Shown here: positions 23,168 to 32,474 of the stretch, in pieces | Numbering within the stretch: the first letter of the stretch is position 1 | How the letters are laid out: each line of letters opens with the position of its first letter | Assembly: GCA_030704615.1 (NCBI GenBank) | Contig: CM060731.1 | Location: 33,730,001 to 33,790,000 of the forward strand | Source: Takakia lepidozioides | Lineage: Eukaryota; Streptophyta; Takakiopsida; Takakiales; Takakiaceae | Direction: 5' to 3' | DNA: 60,000 nucleotides | Position numbers and translations under genes: made by a program | Notes under the pieces: generated by a model | What the model saw: only the letters and a program-made list of their open reading frames with translations | What the model was told of the DNA's origin: nothing | Databases searched by the model: none

Positions 23168-26100
23168 TTACTGTTTCCGAGTAGCAACCCTTTGTGAGTG
23201 AGCACCTTGTTGACGTTGAGAGTTTCGTGGCGGGCTGTGTGTACGAGCCCGAGGTCTGTCTCTGGTTGACGGAGATGGTTGATCACTACCTGGATAAGTG
23301 AGGCCTTCTGGAGGCTGATATCGAGGTAATCTTTCCGGCATAGGAGATCCCCTTTGTTTCTTCTCTTCCATCTGAATTGCATAGTCTTCTTCCATGTCAA
23401 AAGAATTTTGTGAAGAAACAGTTGTATCAGAATCCTCATCGCCTCTCAGGTGTTTTAATTTTCGAACTTTTTGTGGAATCATCTGGGGCATACAATGCTG
23501 TCCTACCATGTCTGGAAGTTTGCATTTTACGACCTGGTGTAACCGTTGAACAGCAAAATTGGTGTAGACACTGAGCTCCTTGTCTGTCCAAATGAGTGGG
23601 GTACCAATTACTGGTGCAGCGTGCAAGTATTTCCATGCGATATGTCCCTTATAGAAAATGTCATCAAGTCCGAATTTCTGTGTTGACAAATTGTTGCAGG
23701 CTGCTTGAAACCATGAACGAATTTGAGAATCCTTTTGTATCATAACTTTTGGGTCATATAGGTACATATGAGGTGGCACCGAAGGTAATACCCAATGATC
23801 TCCACTGGAGTAACTTTGAAAGCGTGCTTGCATCTTTTGTTGCTCAATGTGGTAACGTATCAGAAAACAAGCAGCGTAGTATAGCCCGCACCCCATGACA
23901 ATACTTGCTATCTCCTTGGTCTTGGTATAAATGAGTCCATGTACAACCTGGAAAGCAACCAATTCCCTCAACATGGTACCTGCCTCGTGCCAGTATTGTG
24001 CAAAGTGATGATCTTCAATATGTCGATTGTTTGGAAGAACTTTAGTCCTGGTTGCCACTGGCAGCCAAATACGCATGATTTGGTAGTAATGTGCGAATGA
24101 CTGCGGAGGACTAAATTCTTTCCAAGCCAAATCCAACATGATGGGAATTTGGTTGAAGGGCATAATCATAGCCCTACTGTACTCCCTGGCAGCTGGAGTT
24201 TTAGGTGGGTTAAAAGCTGCATTGCCCCATACCTCCGGCTGTGGTGGCTGTGGTGTGGTTGTAGTAACCACAGGTTCAGCTACTGGTACAGTGACCTGTT
24301 GTGGTGGTGGTGGTACTGGTTCCTGTACCATTGGCATCTCCTGCACCTCCTGTGAAGACTGAAAAGCCAGAGTTCTGGCTTGCAAATAAGAAGCCATTAG
24401 CTGTTCCTGAGGGATATAGACTCTTTGGTCGATGTTTGAAGTGAGGTCTTCCACTTGAGTCTGGAGTCCGTCTACATCCTCTTGTAACTCTGCTATCCTA
24501 CTATAGACATTGTCTATAGTAGTTGTGGCAATGTTCTGCACCTGCAGTCTAAGCTCATTCATCTCGCTTTGGGTGAGCTTCCGTGGGGCTTTGCCCTCTA
24601 CTGGCCCTTGTGCTAACCAGACCTGCATAAGGCTGTTATCCACCAAGCTGCTTGTGGTTCCCCTGAGAGTTTGCTCCTCTCTTAGCTTATACAATTCCAA
24701 CTGCTGTTGTAAAGCCTCCATGCGCTTCGCCTGTGGCTCAACCAATTGCGCATAGGCAGCAAGTAGATTATTGGCTTCCTTCGAAGCCTTGTTACTGACC
24801 GCGATTTCATTTCTATTGGCCACGATGGTTTGTTGCAACTCCACGATGTATTTCTCTTGCTCAGCTTCCATCTGCCTGTATTGCTTGAAAGTATCTTCAT
24901 TGCGACAGATTGTATTCTTCATATCGACAATGAGCTTCATGTGCTCCACATTCTCTTCTTCTGCCTTCGTACATTTTTCCGCTTGACTGTTTATTTCTTT
25001 TGTTGATTGGTCAAGCATAGTTGTAAATGTAGCGCATTGTATCGTCATCCTGTTATGCACTGTCTGCAACTCCGTATGTAGTACATTCAGTTCTTGCAAC
25101 TTGCTTTCATGCTGCACCTGCATTTGATATAGCTGTTGCTTATGTGCTTCGTGCAACTGGTCTTGCGCGAGGCCTGCCTCAATCAATTGTTGCTTGGCCA
25201 ATTGCAAAGCCATTTCTGTATTGGCCAAGTCCTGCTTCATCTTGAGATTTACCTCTGCATCGACCTTGTTTGCACACTCAGTGGCAAGTCGAGCCTCAAA
25301 CTCCTTCCTGAGTTCCTCTTTCAAGGCTGTCAATTGGGTAATTGGAACATGGGTTTTGACATAAGTCCCCAACAAATTAAGTGTCCTGCCTATGGAACTC
25401 ATCAGCATTGCCTGTTGAGGGTCATCATGGTGAGGTTGCTGCTGTTCCTCCTGATCTTCAACAGTATGATGTCTCACTAACCATTCAGACCATTGTCCCA
25501 CCGGATTTTCTTCCTGAACTACTTCATTTATGACCGGTGCTACAGTGTCATGGCCTTCCGCCTGTGGTACCTCCGACACAGGTGTGTGCATTATATGTAC
25601 CTCAGGATTTCTCTTGGGCAACTGTTGCACCTCTGGGATTTCTGTCTCCTTGACCAGACCAGAATATTCATAGAGAAGGTCCCATTTCTCTATTTCTGCC
25701 ACTATTTGTTCTGTAGTTGGAATATCTATCCCTTCACTTTCCAAATCAATTATTTCGGGTTGAGCTGCATGGATAACTTGTGACCTTGTGACAAGTCGTT
25801 CAAGTGGCTGTGTTGGTTGTGATGCAGAAGTAACTTCTTCCTCCCTCTCTGAAGGTCCTGCTTCCAGTAATAACATTCTTTTGTGCTGCTGTGCCCCTTC
25901 CTGGTCATGAGCTTGGGAAACATTATCATGCGGAATCCGTGAAGCCAGTGGATCTGCCACTACAGTCTTTCCCCTTCTCTGCCTCTTAGTCTCGGGTTGT
26001 GCTGCTAGTCCACCTTCACTGTGTGAAGAGCCTTGGTCTTCCATTGCAGTTGTTTCTGGCTCAAACACTCCCATTTCCTTCCTTTCTTGTGCATTAAGTA

Positions 26101-26470
26101 TGCGAGAATCAAGGATTATTTGAGCAATGATTGGGCCAGACACTATGATAGGAGATTTTGCGGTAGTACCTTGTAATCTTTTCATCTCCTCTACCAGTGC
26201 GTTGTACATTATGTCCGCCCATTGTACCTCTTGTCCCTTCAAGCCTTTGAGGATTTCCTCTGTGAAGGATCTGCTCAAATATTGTTGGTTCTGTTTCAGG
26301 GCAATCAGAACGTTCAATACTTGGCCTATGTCTTTTAACCCTGGGTACACAGCTTTGGTACAAGCATAACCCTGAGTTTTAAAGAAACTCCCTTCTTGGA
26401 ATAAATCCCCTATTTGCAGTCTTTCCCTGTGTTCCTCCACATACACATGACCTGCTGGCAATCGAAACAA
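23168..26470 (-). CDS. Element A extra gene: long coiled-coil protein, intact frame
   Basis: An uninterrupted 1100-codon frame lies directly before the polypurine tract, where some plant gypsy elements carry an env-like gene. The N-terminal ~120 residues are globular, with RLPAGHVYVEEHRERLQ and VSGPIIAQIILDS. An acidic, Gln/Pro-rich linker follows (about 130-370). A long heptad-rich coiled coil fills about residues 380-700. A second globular part is at about 800-990 (YSRAMIMPFNQIPIMLDLAWKEF begins it), and the C-terminus is charged and Ser/Pro/Arg-rich with SPMPERLPRYQPPEG. I see no signal peptide or membrane segment, so an envelope glycoprotein is unlikely. Copy 2 encodes the same protein with stops. 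The true start is probably upstream at 26931 in another frame. The family is unknown to me; it may resemble plant transposon-associated proteins of unknown function. Confidence 0.75.
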   Translation of the reverse strand: MFRLPAGHVYVEEHRERLQIGDLFQEGSFFKTQGYACTKAVYPGLKDIGQVLNVLIALKQNQQYLSRSFTEEILKGLKGQEVQWADIMYNALVEEMKRLQGTTAKSPIIVSGPIIAQIILDSRILNAQERKEMGVFEPETTAMEDQGSSHSEGGLAAQPETKRQRRGKTVVADPLASRIPHDNVSQAHDQEGAQQHKRMLLLEAGPSEREEEVTSASQPTQPLERLVTRSQVIHAAQPEIIDLESEGIDIPTTEQIVAEIEKWDLLYEYSGLVKETEIPEVQQLPKRNPEVHIMHTPVSEVPQAEGHDTVAPVINEVVQEENPVGQWSEWLVRHHTVEDQEEQQQPHHDDPQQAMLMSSIGRTLNLLGTYVKTHVPITQLTALKEELRKEFEARLATECANKVDAEVNLKMKQDLANTEMALQLAKQQLIEAGLAQDQLHEAHKQQLYQMQVQHESKLQELNVLHTELQTVHNRMTIQCATFTTMLDQSTKEINSQAEKCTKAEEENVEHMKLIVDMKNTICRNEDTFKQYRQMEAEQEKYIVELQQTIVANRNEIAVSNKASKEANNLLAAYAQLVEPQAKRMEALQQQLELYKLREEQTLRGTTSSLVDNSLMQVWLAQGPVEGKAPRKLTQSEMNELRLQVQNIATTTIDNVYSRIAELQEDVDGLQTQVEDLTSNIDQRVYIPQEQLMASYLQARTLAFQSSQEVQEMPMVQEPVPPPPQQVTVPVAEPVVTTTTPQPPQPEVWGNAAFNPPKTPAAREYSRAMIMPFNQIPIMLDLAWKEFSPPQSFAHYYQIMRIWLPVATRTKVLPNNRHIEDHHFAQYWHEAGTMLRELVAFQVVHGLIYTKTKEIASIVMGCGLYYAACFLIRYHIEQQKMQARFQSYSSGDHWVLPSVPPHMYLYDPKVMIQKDSQIRSWFQAACNNLSTQKFGLDDIFYKGHIAWKYLHAAPVIGTPLIWTDKELSVYTNFAVQRLHQVVKCKLPDMVGQHCMPQMIPQKVRKLKHLRGDEDSDTTVSSQNSFDMEEDYAIQMEEKKQRGSPMPERLPRYQPPEGLTYPGSDQPSPSTRDRPRARTHSPPRNSQRQQGAHSQRVATRKQ

Positions 26471-26931
26471 TTGCTGGAGGTATAGGGGATCATTAATTCA
26501 ACTCCCTTCACCGTTGTTGTTCCTGTCTTTGGCTCAAAGTTCTGCAAAAATTGTAACATGTACTGTCTATGGTGTAGTGTCCAATCCATGCTTTGCAATC
26601 CTTCCAATCTCAGCTCCTTCAGTATCTTTATCGCCTGTGGGGTAGCCATCGTTTGTTTCTGCAGAATTGTGGTGCTCTTCACCCTGATTTCCTCCATTCC
26701 TCTTACTCTCTTCATCTTAGACTCACAGAACTGCTTTGGCTGTAACAACTGCAGGAATGCCTGTAGTGCACAAAGCATAAACGTATGGTTGCCGCAGAAA
26801 GCTATGGGTAATCTCTTGTAAGCCTGCGGGGCTTGCAAGCATTGCTCAAGAGAAAAGCTCTGCTCTGTCGTTTCGTGTCTATGCCACTGCGTAAGTAATA
26901 TTGCGAGCGTATAGTCTGTTAGTTCCTCCAT
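26471..26931 (-). CDS. N-terminal part of the element A extra gene, in a different frame
   Basis: The frame reads from ATG at 26931 (MEELTDYTLAILLTQ) through FCGNHTFMLCALQAFLQLL and LQFLQNFEPKTGTTTVKGV to about 26495. There the protein sense moves to the frame of the 1100-codon gene, which continues with DPLYLQQLFRLPAG. One base more near 26490-26497 would join the two frames. This could be a recent mutation, an assembly error or a frameshift site. The frame also stays open upstream through the minisatellite, but that part looks like translated repeat, so I prefer the ATG at 26931. Confidence 0.55.
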
Positions 26932-27409
26932 AGTTTCCAAGTTATAGCATTTATGGCCTGTCCTGTCGAGACGCCCGTTACTCAGAACGACGCCGCCTCT
27001 TGCGCTCAATTTCCCTCCATTTTCTTGATCATTTTTCTGGTTTTCTATTGGCTGTATCTGCTGTGACTGGATTTTAACTTTTATCTTCTTTAGTAGACTT
27101 TCCCTGTTGGATAGTCCACTAGGATCACACATGCGACATGAATTCGGCTTTTGTGTACTTGCCGTTCGTTCCGTTTCCCTTTTTCCGTATTCATTAATGG
27201 GCCCGCCTTTCATCCCTTTTGACGGCCGTTCTTGTCCTCTTTCTTTTTGACACCTGTCCTTGCACTTCATTCTCTGCTGTGTGTCGCACCCTGACCTCCA
27301 CGTGTCTATTTTTAAATTAATTTCCGTTTCTTCTTCCTTCAGCCATTTTCCTGAAGTTTTTATGTGTCCACTTGTCACTGATTCTATGGATCGTGTAACT
27401 TTAGTAGGC

Positions 27410-27690
27410 TGTGTTGAGCTGTGACAGGCTGTGTCATACTGTGTTATGCTGTGATAGGCTGTGTTGCACTGTGGTAAGCTGTGATAGGCTGTGACACGCT
27501 GCGGTAGGTTGTGATAGGCTGTGTTGTGCCTTGCTGGGTTGTGGTTGGCTGTGTCACGTCGTGACGGGCTGTGGTAGGCTGTGGTAGGCTGTGTCACGCC
27601 GTGCTGGGCTGTGATTGGCTGTGTCACGCCGTGATGGGCTGTGATAGGCTGTGTCACGCCGTGATGGGCTGTGATAGGCTGTGTCACGTT
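27410..27690. repeat. Internal GCTGTG minisatellite of element A
   Basis: About 280 bp of units such as GGCTGTGATAGGCTGTGTCACGCCGTGATG. The motif is the same as in the LTR arrays at 22745-23005 and 48255-48365, though the unit arrangement is longer. Both the pol frame and the following frame read into it, giving low-complexity Thr/Ala/His/Pro-rich tails. Confidence 0.9.
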
Positions 27691-27699
27691 TGTTTTGCC

Positions 27700-28435
27700 C
27701 ACCCCGGCCGTATATACTGGGCCTAGCGACAAGTGTTCCATACTCCGTTCGTAACACTGGTGCAGCCCGTGACTGCTCTTGCGGTTCAACATGCAAATCA
27801 TGCTGCAGTGGTTTGTCATGGATACCACTGTACCCCTTCAACTTATTTGCATTGACTCTTCCCAGCATTTCTTTGTTAATGGTTTGTAACATGGCTGTGT
27901 TGTTATCATACATCTTTTGTATGACATAAGGTCCTTTCCATGGTGATTTAAGCTTAGAAGCTTGAATCTTTCCTTTCTTTTGCAACCATAGAACCAAATC
28001 CCCCGTCTTAAAAGTCTTTAACTTGCCTTCATCAAACTGTTCCTTTCTCTTCATCTGAATTCTGGTCATATTATCAGCTGCATCAGCACGTACTTCTTCC
28101 ACATGGTATAATTCATGTTTCCTGACCTTGATGGAGTCTTGCAATTCCATTCTTTTTCCCCACTCCGTTCTCATGGTAGGTAACAGGAATTCCACTGGAA
28201 GTAAGGCTTCCATACCATAAACTAATTGGAATGGTGTATACTTTGTGGTGACTTTATACGAAGTCCTGTATGACCATAAAGCTGTCAGCAGCTTTGTATC
28301 CCAATCCGTTCTGTTTGCATTGACTATCTTAGCCAAGATAGTACATAGTATTTTGTTGGTAGCCTCTGCCTGTCCATTACCCTGTGGGTAATATGTTGTA
28401 CTCTTTCTATGCACAATCATAAACTCTTTAGTCAA
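27700..28435 (-). pseudogene. Element A integrase, C-terminal part only
   Basis: Integrase joins retrotransposon cDNA to host DNA. The frame starts abruptly inside the catalytic core at LTKEFMIVHRKSTTYYPQ. It includes the glutamate motif region GNGQAEATNKI with the third catalytic residue E (about 28365), the structural WDTKLLTALWSYRTS, and a C-terminal barrel with FKTGDLVLWLQKKGK and SPWKGPYVIQKM. The first two catalytic D residues are not on this strand; the segment holding the second one lies in inverted orientation immediately to the right. The frame then runs into the minisatellite. Confidence 0.8.
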
Positions 28436-28439
28436 TAAC

Positions 28440-28527
28440 TCAATGTGTACGAGAACATACTTACACGATTTGGACGTCCCTTAGAATTTATCAGTGATCA
28501 AGGAAGTCACTTCATGAATGAGACATA
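28440..28527 (+). pseudogene. Inverted integrase fragment of element A
   Basis: On the plus strand this 88-bp piece reads YENILTRFGRPLEFISDQG and continues SHFMNE. It contains the SDQG motif with the second catalytic D and is exactly the stretch that should precede the minus-strand integrase frame beginning at 28435. The polarity therefore flips at about 28436-28440. On its right the sequence switches at about 28528 to MULE coding sequence. Confidence 0.75.
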
Positions 28528-28528
28528 T

Positions 28529-29986
28529 TCACAAAATCAGGACATGTGCAATTGGGGAAATTGGAAACCGTGATGTCGTAGGCCCTGTCATGAACATCAG
28601 ATGTCAAAGCGATCATTGTGTACACCCGACCATATCCTAGATCGGGCACTTCCGTGGTACTTCCAACACGAGCTTGGAGCATTCTTGCGGACTCCACTTT
28701 GTCAAAGTGTTCAGCGGTTAGGGAAACGCCGAACGAGCTTTCCATCTCGTTTGGTTGGCCACAAGTGAGGATTTGCCGGAGGGACCCGAGAGGACGCAAA
28801 AGTAGTAGCACATGCATGCAATTGGGGTTGTCTCGCAAGGGAAAAGTCTGCCTCCTCTAGCATTGCAATCTCCTGACTTGTGAGATGTGTTCCCACCTTG
28901 ACGGGCCAAACAGTTGGAGGAGTTGGCTTCATCACTACGGAAGGACGTACAGTTCCATGCACACATCTGCCACAATCATCTGCGCAGAACCAAAACTTGT
29001 GGTTCTTGGCGTCTGGTTGTCAGTATGGACGCATCAAACCCATGACAGTTGGAGCAGGAGTCCGGGCACCACCTCTGGATATAGATGAAATGCACTTCTC
29101 AACATTAGTTGCCCTGATCGCTGTACATTTCACATAAGACCCTGCACTTGTGCATTCTATGTGCCAAACGTGGTCGGGGCATGCGGACTCAAGCACATCA
29201 AGGGGGTTGTTTCTCTCCTGCATCATTTCAGTGGCACTGTTTGATGCTGGAGCTTGCCGTCGTGTTGGAGGTTCCTCCAGAATGGAAGTTCCGGACATGG
29301 ATATGTCATGCAGGGGAACACGAGGCTTCGAGAAGTTATTACAATCTGCCCTCTGCGAATCGGAATCCGAACCAGGTGGAGTGTTCAATTTCCTCTTACA
29401 CGAGCCGAATCTCTCATCCCCTTCAAGATGTGGAACTCTACAAACAAGTGGCGTTCCCTGGGCATACATGCTCACCGCCCGTGCTGTCTTGCTTAGATCC
29501 CCATATCTGTTTGCAGCACGCAACATCAACTCCAATAACCCTTGCCACCAACCCTACCTCGCAAGAAATCACGGTATCGGGTTTGTTGTTGCAAGGCACG
29601 TATCAGATCATCTGTTGTTGCCACATACAAATCCCGACCTCGTTTCCCATACTGTTGCAACCATGCGTTGTGTATAGTCTCTGCCAAATTGCAAGATGGC
29701 ATGTCCGCCATTTCCTCAATGGACATGTTCTGCAAAGTGGAGAACCACACTTCAGAACAGTGCATAGGAAACAACATAAAGAAAGCAAGGAGTCAAAAAT
29801 ATGGAAAGTAAATGTATGAATAAAGCAAGAAATAGAAACCTTGTACCATTGTCATGGCTGCTCCCCACTGTCTGTACCGGAAGTGCCAAAACGCCAGCCA
29901 ATCTTCCAATGCTCTCATACTCTCAAGCGATGCAGCTCCAGAAGAGAACCACTAGGCACGAATTGTCTGGAACAAAGTGTCCGCCT
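28529..29986 (-). pseudogene. MULE transposase, C-terminal half (right of an LTR insertion)
   Basis: This continues the MULE gene of 32177-34019 after an interrupting solo LTR. In order down the minus strand: RALEDWLAFWHFRYRQWG (about 29870), MADMPSCNLAETIHNAW (about 29690), YGKRGRDLYVATTDDLIRA (about 29640), a long Ser/Pro-rich linker, NHKFWFCADDCGRC (about 28985), then a segment ending in FPNCTCPDFV (about 28545). The sequence breaks off at 28528 in the middle of the SWIM finger, so the CxH half is missing. There are frameshifts near 29530 and 28770, and stops where Trp (29950) and another residue (29026) are expected. Confidence 0.7.
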
Positions 29987-32172
29987 TGTAGTGTGAATGC
30001 AGGGGAGTGAACATTACATATGTTTACCATTACGACCTACATCACTATGACGGGAGTGCCCGTCATCCCAACTGCAGAAAGGATGTATCCCTTCATGTAG
30101 GTAATTTCATGAGCGCACTGAGCTTATGCTTTGCCAGGAGAAAATGGCTAAGTCATGACGGTACACATTTTCATCCATGCGATGAACGTTTTCATCACTG
30201 GTTCTTGACCTAAAAGATCGCGGGTTGAGAAAAACGAAGAGGAAGATGACGGATGGCTCGTAACGGCTGTTGCAAGCAGTGGTGTCGGCAGGGCAGCCTG
30301 TGTTAGGAGGTTGTACCTGCGCGGTGGGATCTTGCTTGGCTTAGGAAGCGGCATTAAGACGCCTCTGCTTGGTATTCTGTGTAGAAAGAAGCGGTGCCGC
30401 CTCTCTCGTAGTGATGATCAATTCCAAGAGATAGAAGCATGTAAGGAAAGCGGCGCACCACCACTGCCGCCAGTGCATTGAAGATGATAGTTATGGGCAG
30501 ATGAGCAAGCAAGGAAAAGGCCAGCTGCTGAAAGCACAGGGAAGAGAGTCTGGGCACAATCAATGGGGGGAGGTAAAGCATGTGGAGTGCTGGCTGTATG
30601 GTATCTCAGGTTCTCTGTCATTAAGCTTCTACCTGCTTTGTGTCTCCTTGTTATATGACCAGGCCAATTCGAGAGGAAGAATTGCATAGCGTAATCTGGT
30701 TGTCAGGCCACAGGATGGTCCAAGTGAAGAAGGGGAGCCATCATGGCGTCATAAGGTCTGGAATCAAGACAAAGAGAAAGGGTTGAAGTGGTTGCTGACG
30801 GGCGATGGCAAGGTGCCACCTTGACAGGCAGACCCGCCGCTTCACTAGTGGATAAAAACAGATAAGTCGATGAACAGTGGCTTCTTTTTGGTGGACTTAG
30901 AAATTGCTTTGGTAGATTTAGGACTGCCATCTTGGCAGAAGAGAAAAGGTGGAGACGTGTGACAAGAAAAAGTTTTTGAAATGGGAATGGAGACTCTGGA
31001 CTTCAGACCAGAACGTGGAAAGGATGGATGCACCTGATGTTGTGATGACAGTGAGAGAAATAAGTGAAGAGAGAGAGAAAGAGAGAGCCTGTTCGTCACT
31101 GAATTCAGAATGGTCACTGTTGTCTTCATTCTTGCATTCTGATTCAATGTCATAAACCTGGACACCATGCTGCCGTGTGTAGTGATAACCTGGAACCAAT
31201 GTAGATCTGGCTTGTTTGTTTGGAGAGATCAATGATGGTTAGCTGGAGCTGCAAAAAAACATGGAAAGGATAAGGTGATTTCAGTATGGGATCAGGATCT
31301 GAACAACTGCGTTCCACAGTTGAAGGGAAAAGAGGGATGTTGGGGTATTTGGGTTGAAGTTTGACAAAAGAGATGAGAGCTGTTTGAGCGATGGGTCATT
31401 GGAAAAGGGGACAAGAGAGAGAGAAAGAGAGAGAGACTGATGGATGGGATGGTTGTGTCTTGAGAGACCGAGGATGACTTCAAGGCTGGCCGCACTGGAT
31501 GCCTAGCAGAGTGTGCATTCACATTACATGACAGATCTGCTGCTGTGAAATAGTGGGGAACCTGGGGACATAGACAGAGATAGTGAAACAGACAAAAAGG
31601 GAAAAGAAAGAGAGAGAGTGAAAAATGGGATTTGGGTAAGGAGAGAGCTGCAATTCAAAAGGGCTGTTGGGGGGTTGGCCAATTTGGGGAGATGAGATGA
31701 AGAAAACCTGAAACCTGAAAGAAACCAGTGCCCCTGCAGACCATGAAGATCTGAGCTGCCTCCTCCTAAATCTGTGTCACCACTACAAAAAGGGGATTTC
31801 CGACCTGTCACTGCTCGAGTGGGCTTCACATAAAGGATCGTGTTTACCGCTGCCATTGGGCTGATTTGCATCACTGAATACATCGCACCAGCATAGCTGG
31901 TGCTGTACCTGCTGATAGGGGATGTTGTGTAAAAGGTAGAACCAAGAGTGAACAACAAATTGACTCCCCATCCATGTCTTCCCTTCCGCTGCGGCGTGGA
32001 TGAGGATTGCTTGAACTCTGATCACGAAGGAGCTGAGGGAAACCCACAGCCAAGTGACGATAGTTGGACAGATTAGAAAGAACGCTTCTTTCCTTTTGCT
32101 CCGCAATCAATGGAGGGGAGCACAATTAGAATTATACAGAAGGGGATTCACGCCCCTTCTTCTCACACTACA
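29987..32172 (-). mobile_element. Solo LTR, 2.19 kb, copy 2, inserted in the MULE gene
   Basis: This is the same unit as 17295-19472 in opposite orientation, with ends TGTAGTGTGA and TCACACTACA and length 2186 bp against 2178. The 4-bp target duplication GCCT is at 29983-29986 and 32173-32176. Removing the unit and one GCCT brings the MULE reading frame back together across the join (TMKEAD), which validates the boundaries. It is rich in GAGAGA runs. Short open frames inside it are not convincing. Confidence 0.8.
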
Positions 32173-32176
32173 GCCT

Positions 32177-32474
32177 CCTTCATTGTTCTAGCATCTTTGT
32201 ACTATTTGCACAATTTACGGTGCTGAGTCTGCATCTCTGGTTTGATGTCCAACTTTGTATGTTTCTCCAAAGATTGTGTCCAATGGAATGGACATGTACG
32301 CTCTCTTCCTGACATTGTCACTTTTGGGTCGCCCGATCCGAAGACAATTCGAACAACATTGAAATTTGCTTGAGCACTATCCGCCATGAAACCTGCGCAC
32401 CCCATGGCAGCCCATAACATGGGAATTCCACATGAGCTTCTGGGATTCCGTATCCTCGGATTGCATGTCACAAA
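32177..32474 (-). pseudogene. MULE transposase, catalytic segment, frameshifted
   Basis: Directly downstream of the 514-codon frame. One frame reads VVCDMQSEDTESQKLMW near 32460-32410. Another then reads GFMADSAQANFNVVRIVFG near 32385-32330 and CPFHWTQSLEKHTK near 32290-32245. MULE transposases have catalytic D residues in contexts like CDMQ and ADSA, so the catalytic part is recognisable but spread over two frames, and a TAG follows at about 32200. The gene continues at 29986 beyond the solo LTR. Confidence 0.7.

Larger units (their letters stand above)
22148..28527 (-). mobile_element. Ty3/gypsy-like element A, copy 1, 5'-truncated
   Basis: On the minus strand, from right to left: an inverted scrap of integrase (28440-28527), the integrase C-terminus (28435 to about 27790), a GCTGTG minisatellite (27690-27410), an extra coiled-coil gene (26931-23168), a polypurine tract (23146-23129) and a 3' LTR (23128-22148). 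Gag, protease, reverse transcriptase and the 5' LTR are missing. A second copy sharing LTR, polypurine tract and extra gene is at 47639-50577, which confirms that these parts belong to one family. The element abuts MULE sequence on both sides. Confidence 0.7.

Noticed and set aside
24138-24986. Plus-strand open frames rich in Gly, Val, Cys and Ser.
   Set aside because: They lie antisense to the well-formed coiled-coil gene and reflect its codon composition.
23168-26470. Calling the extra gene of element A an envelope gene.
   Set aside because: Position fits, but I see no signal peptide, transmembrane segment or furin-like site, and coiled coils alone are not enough.
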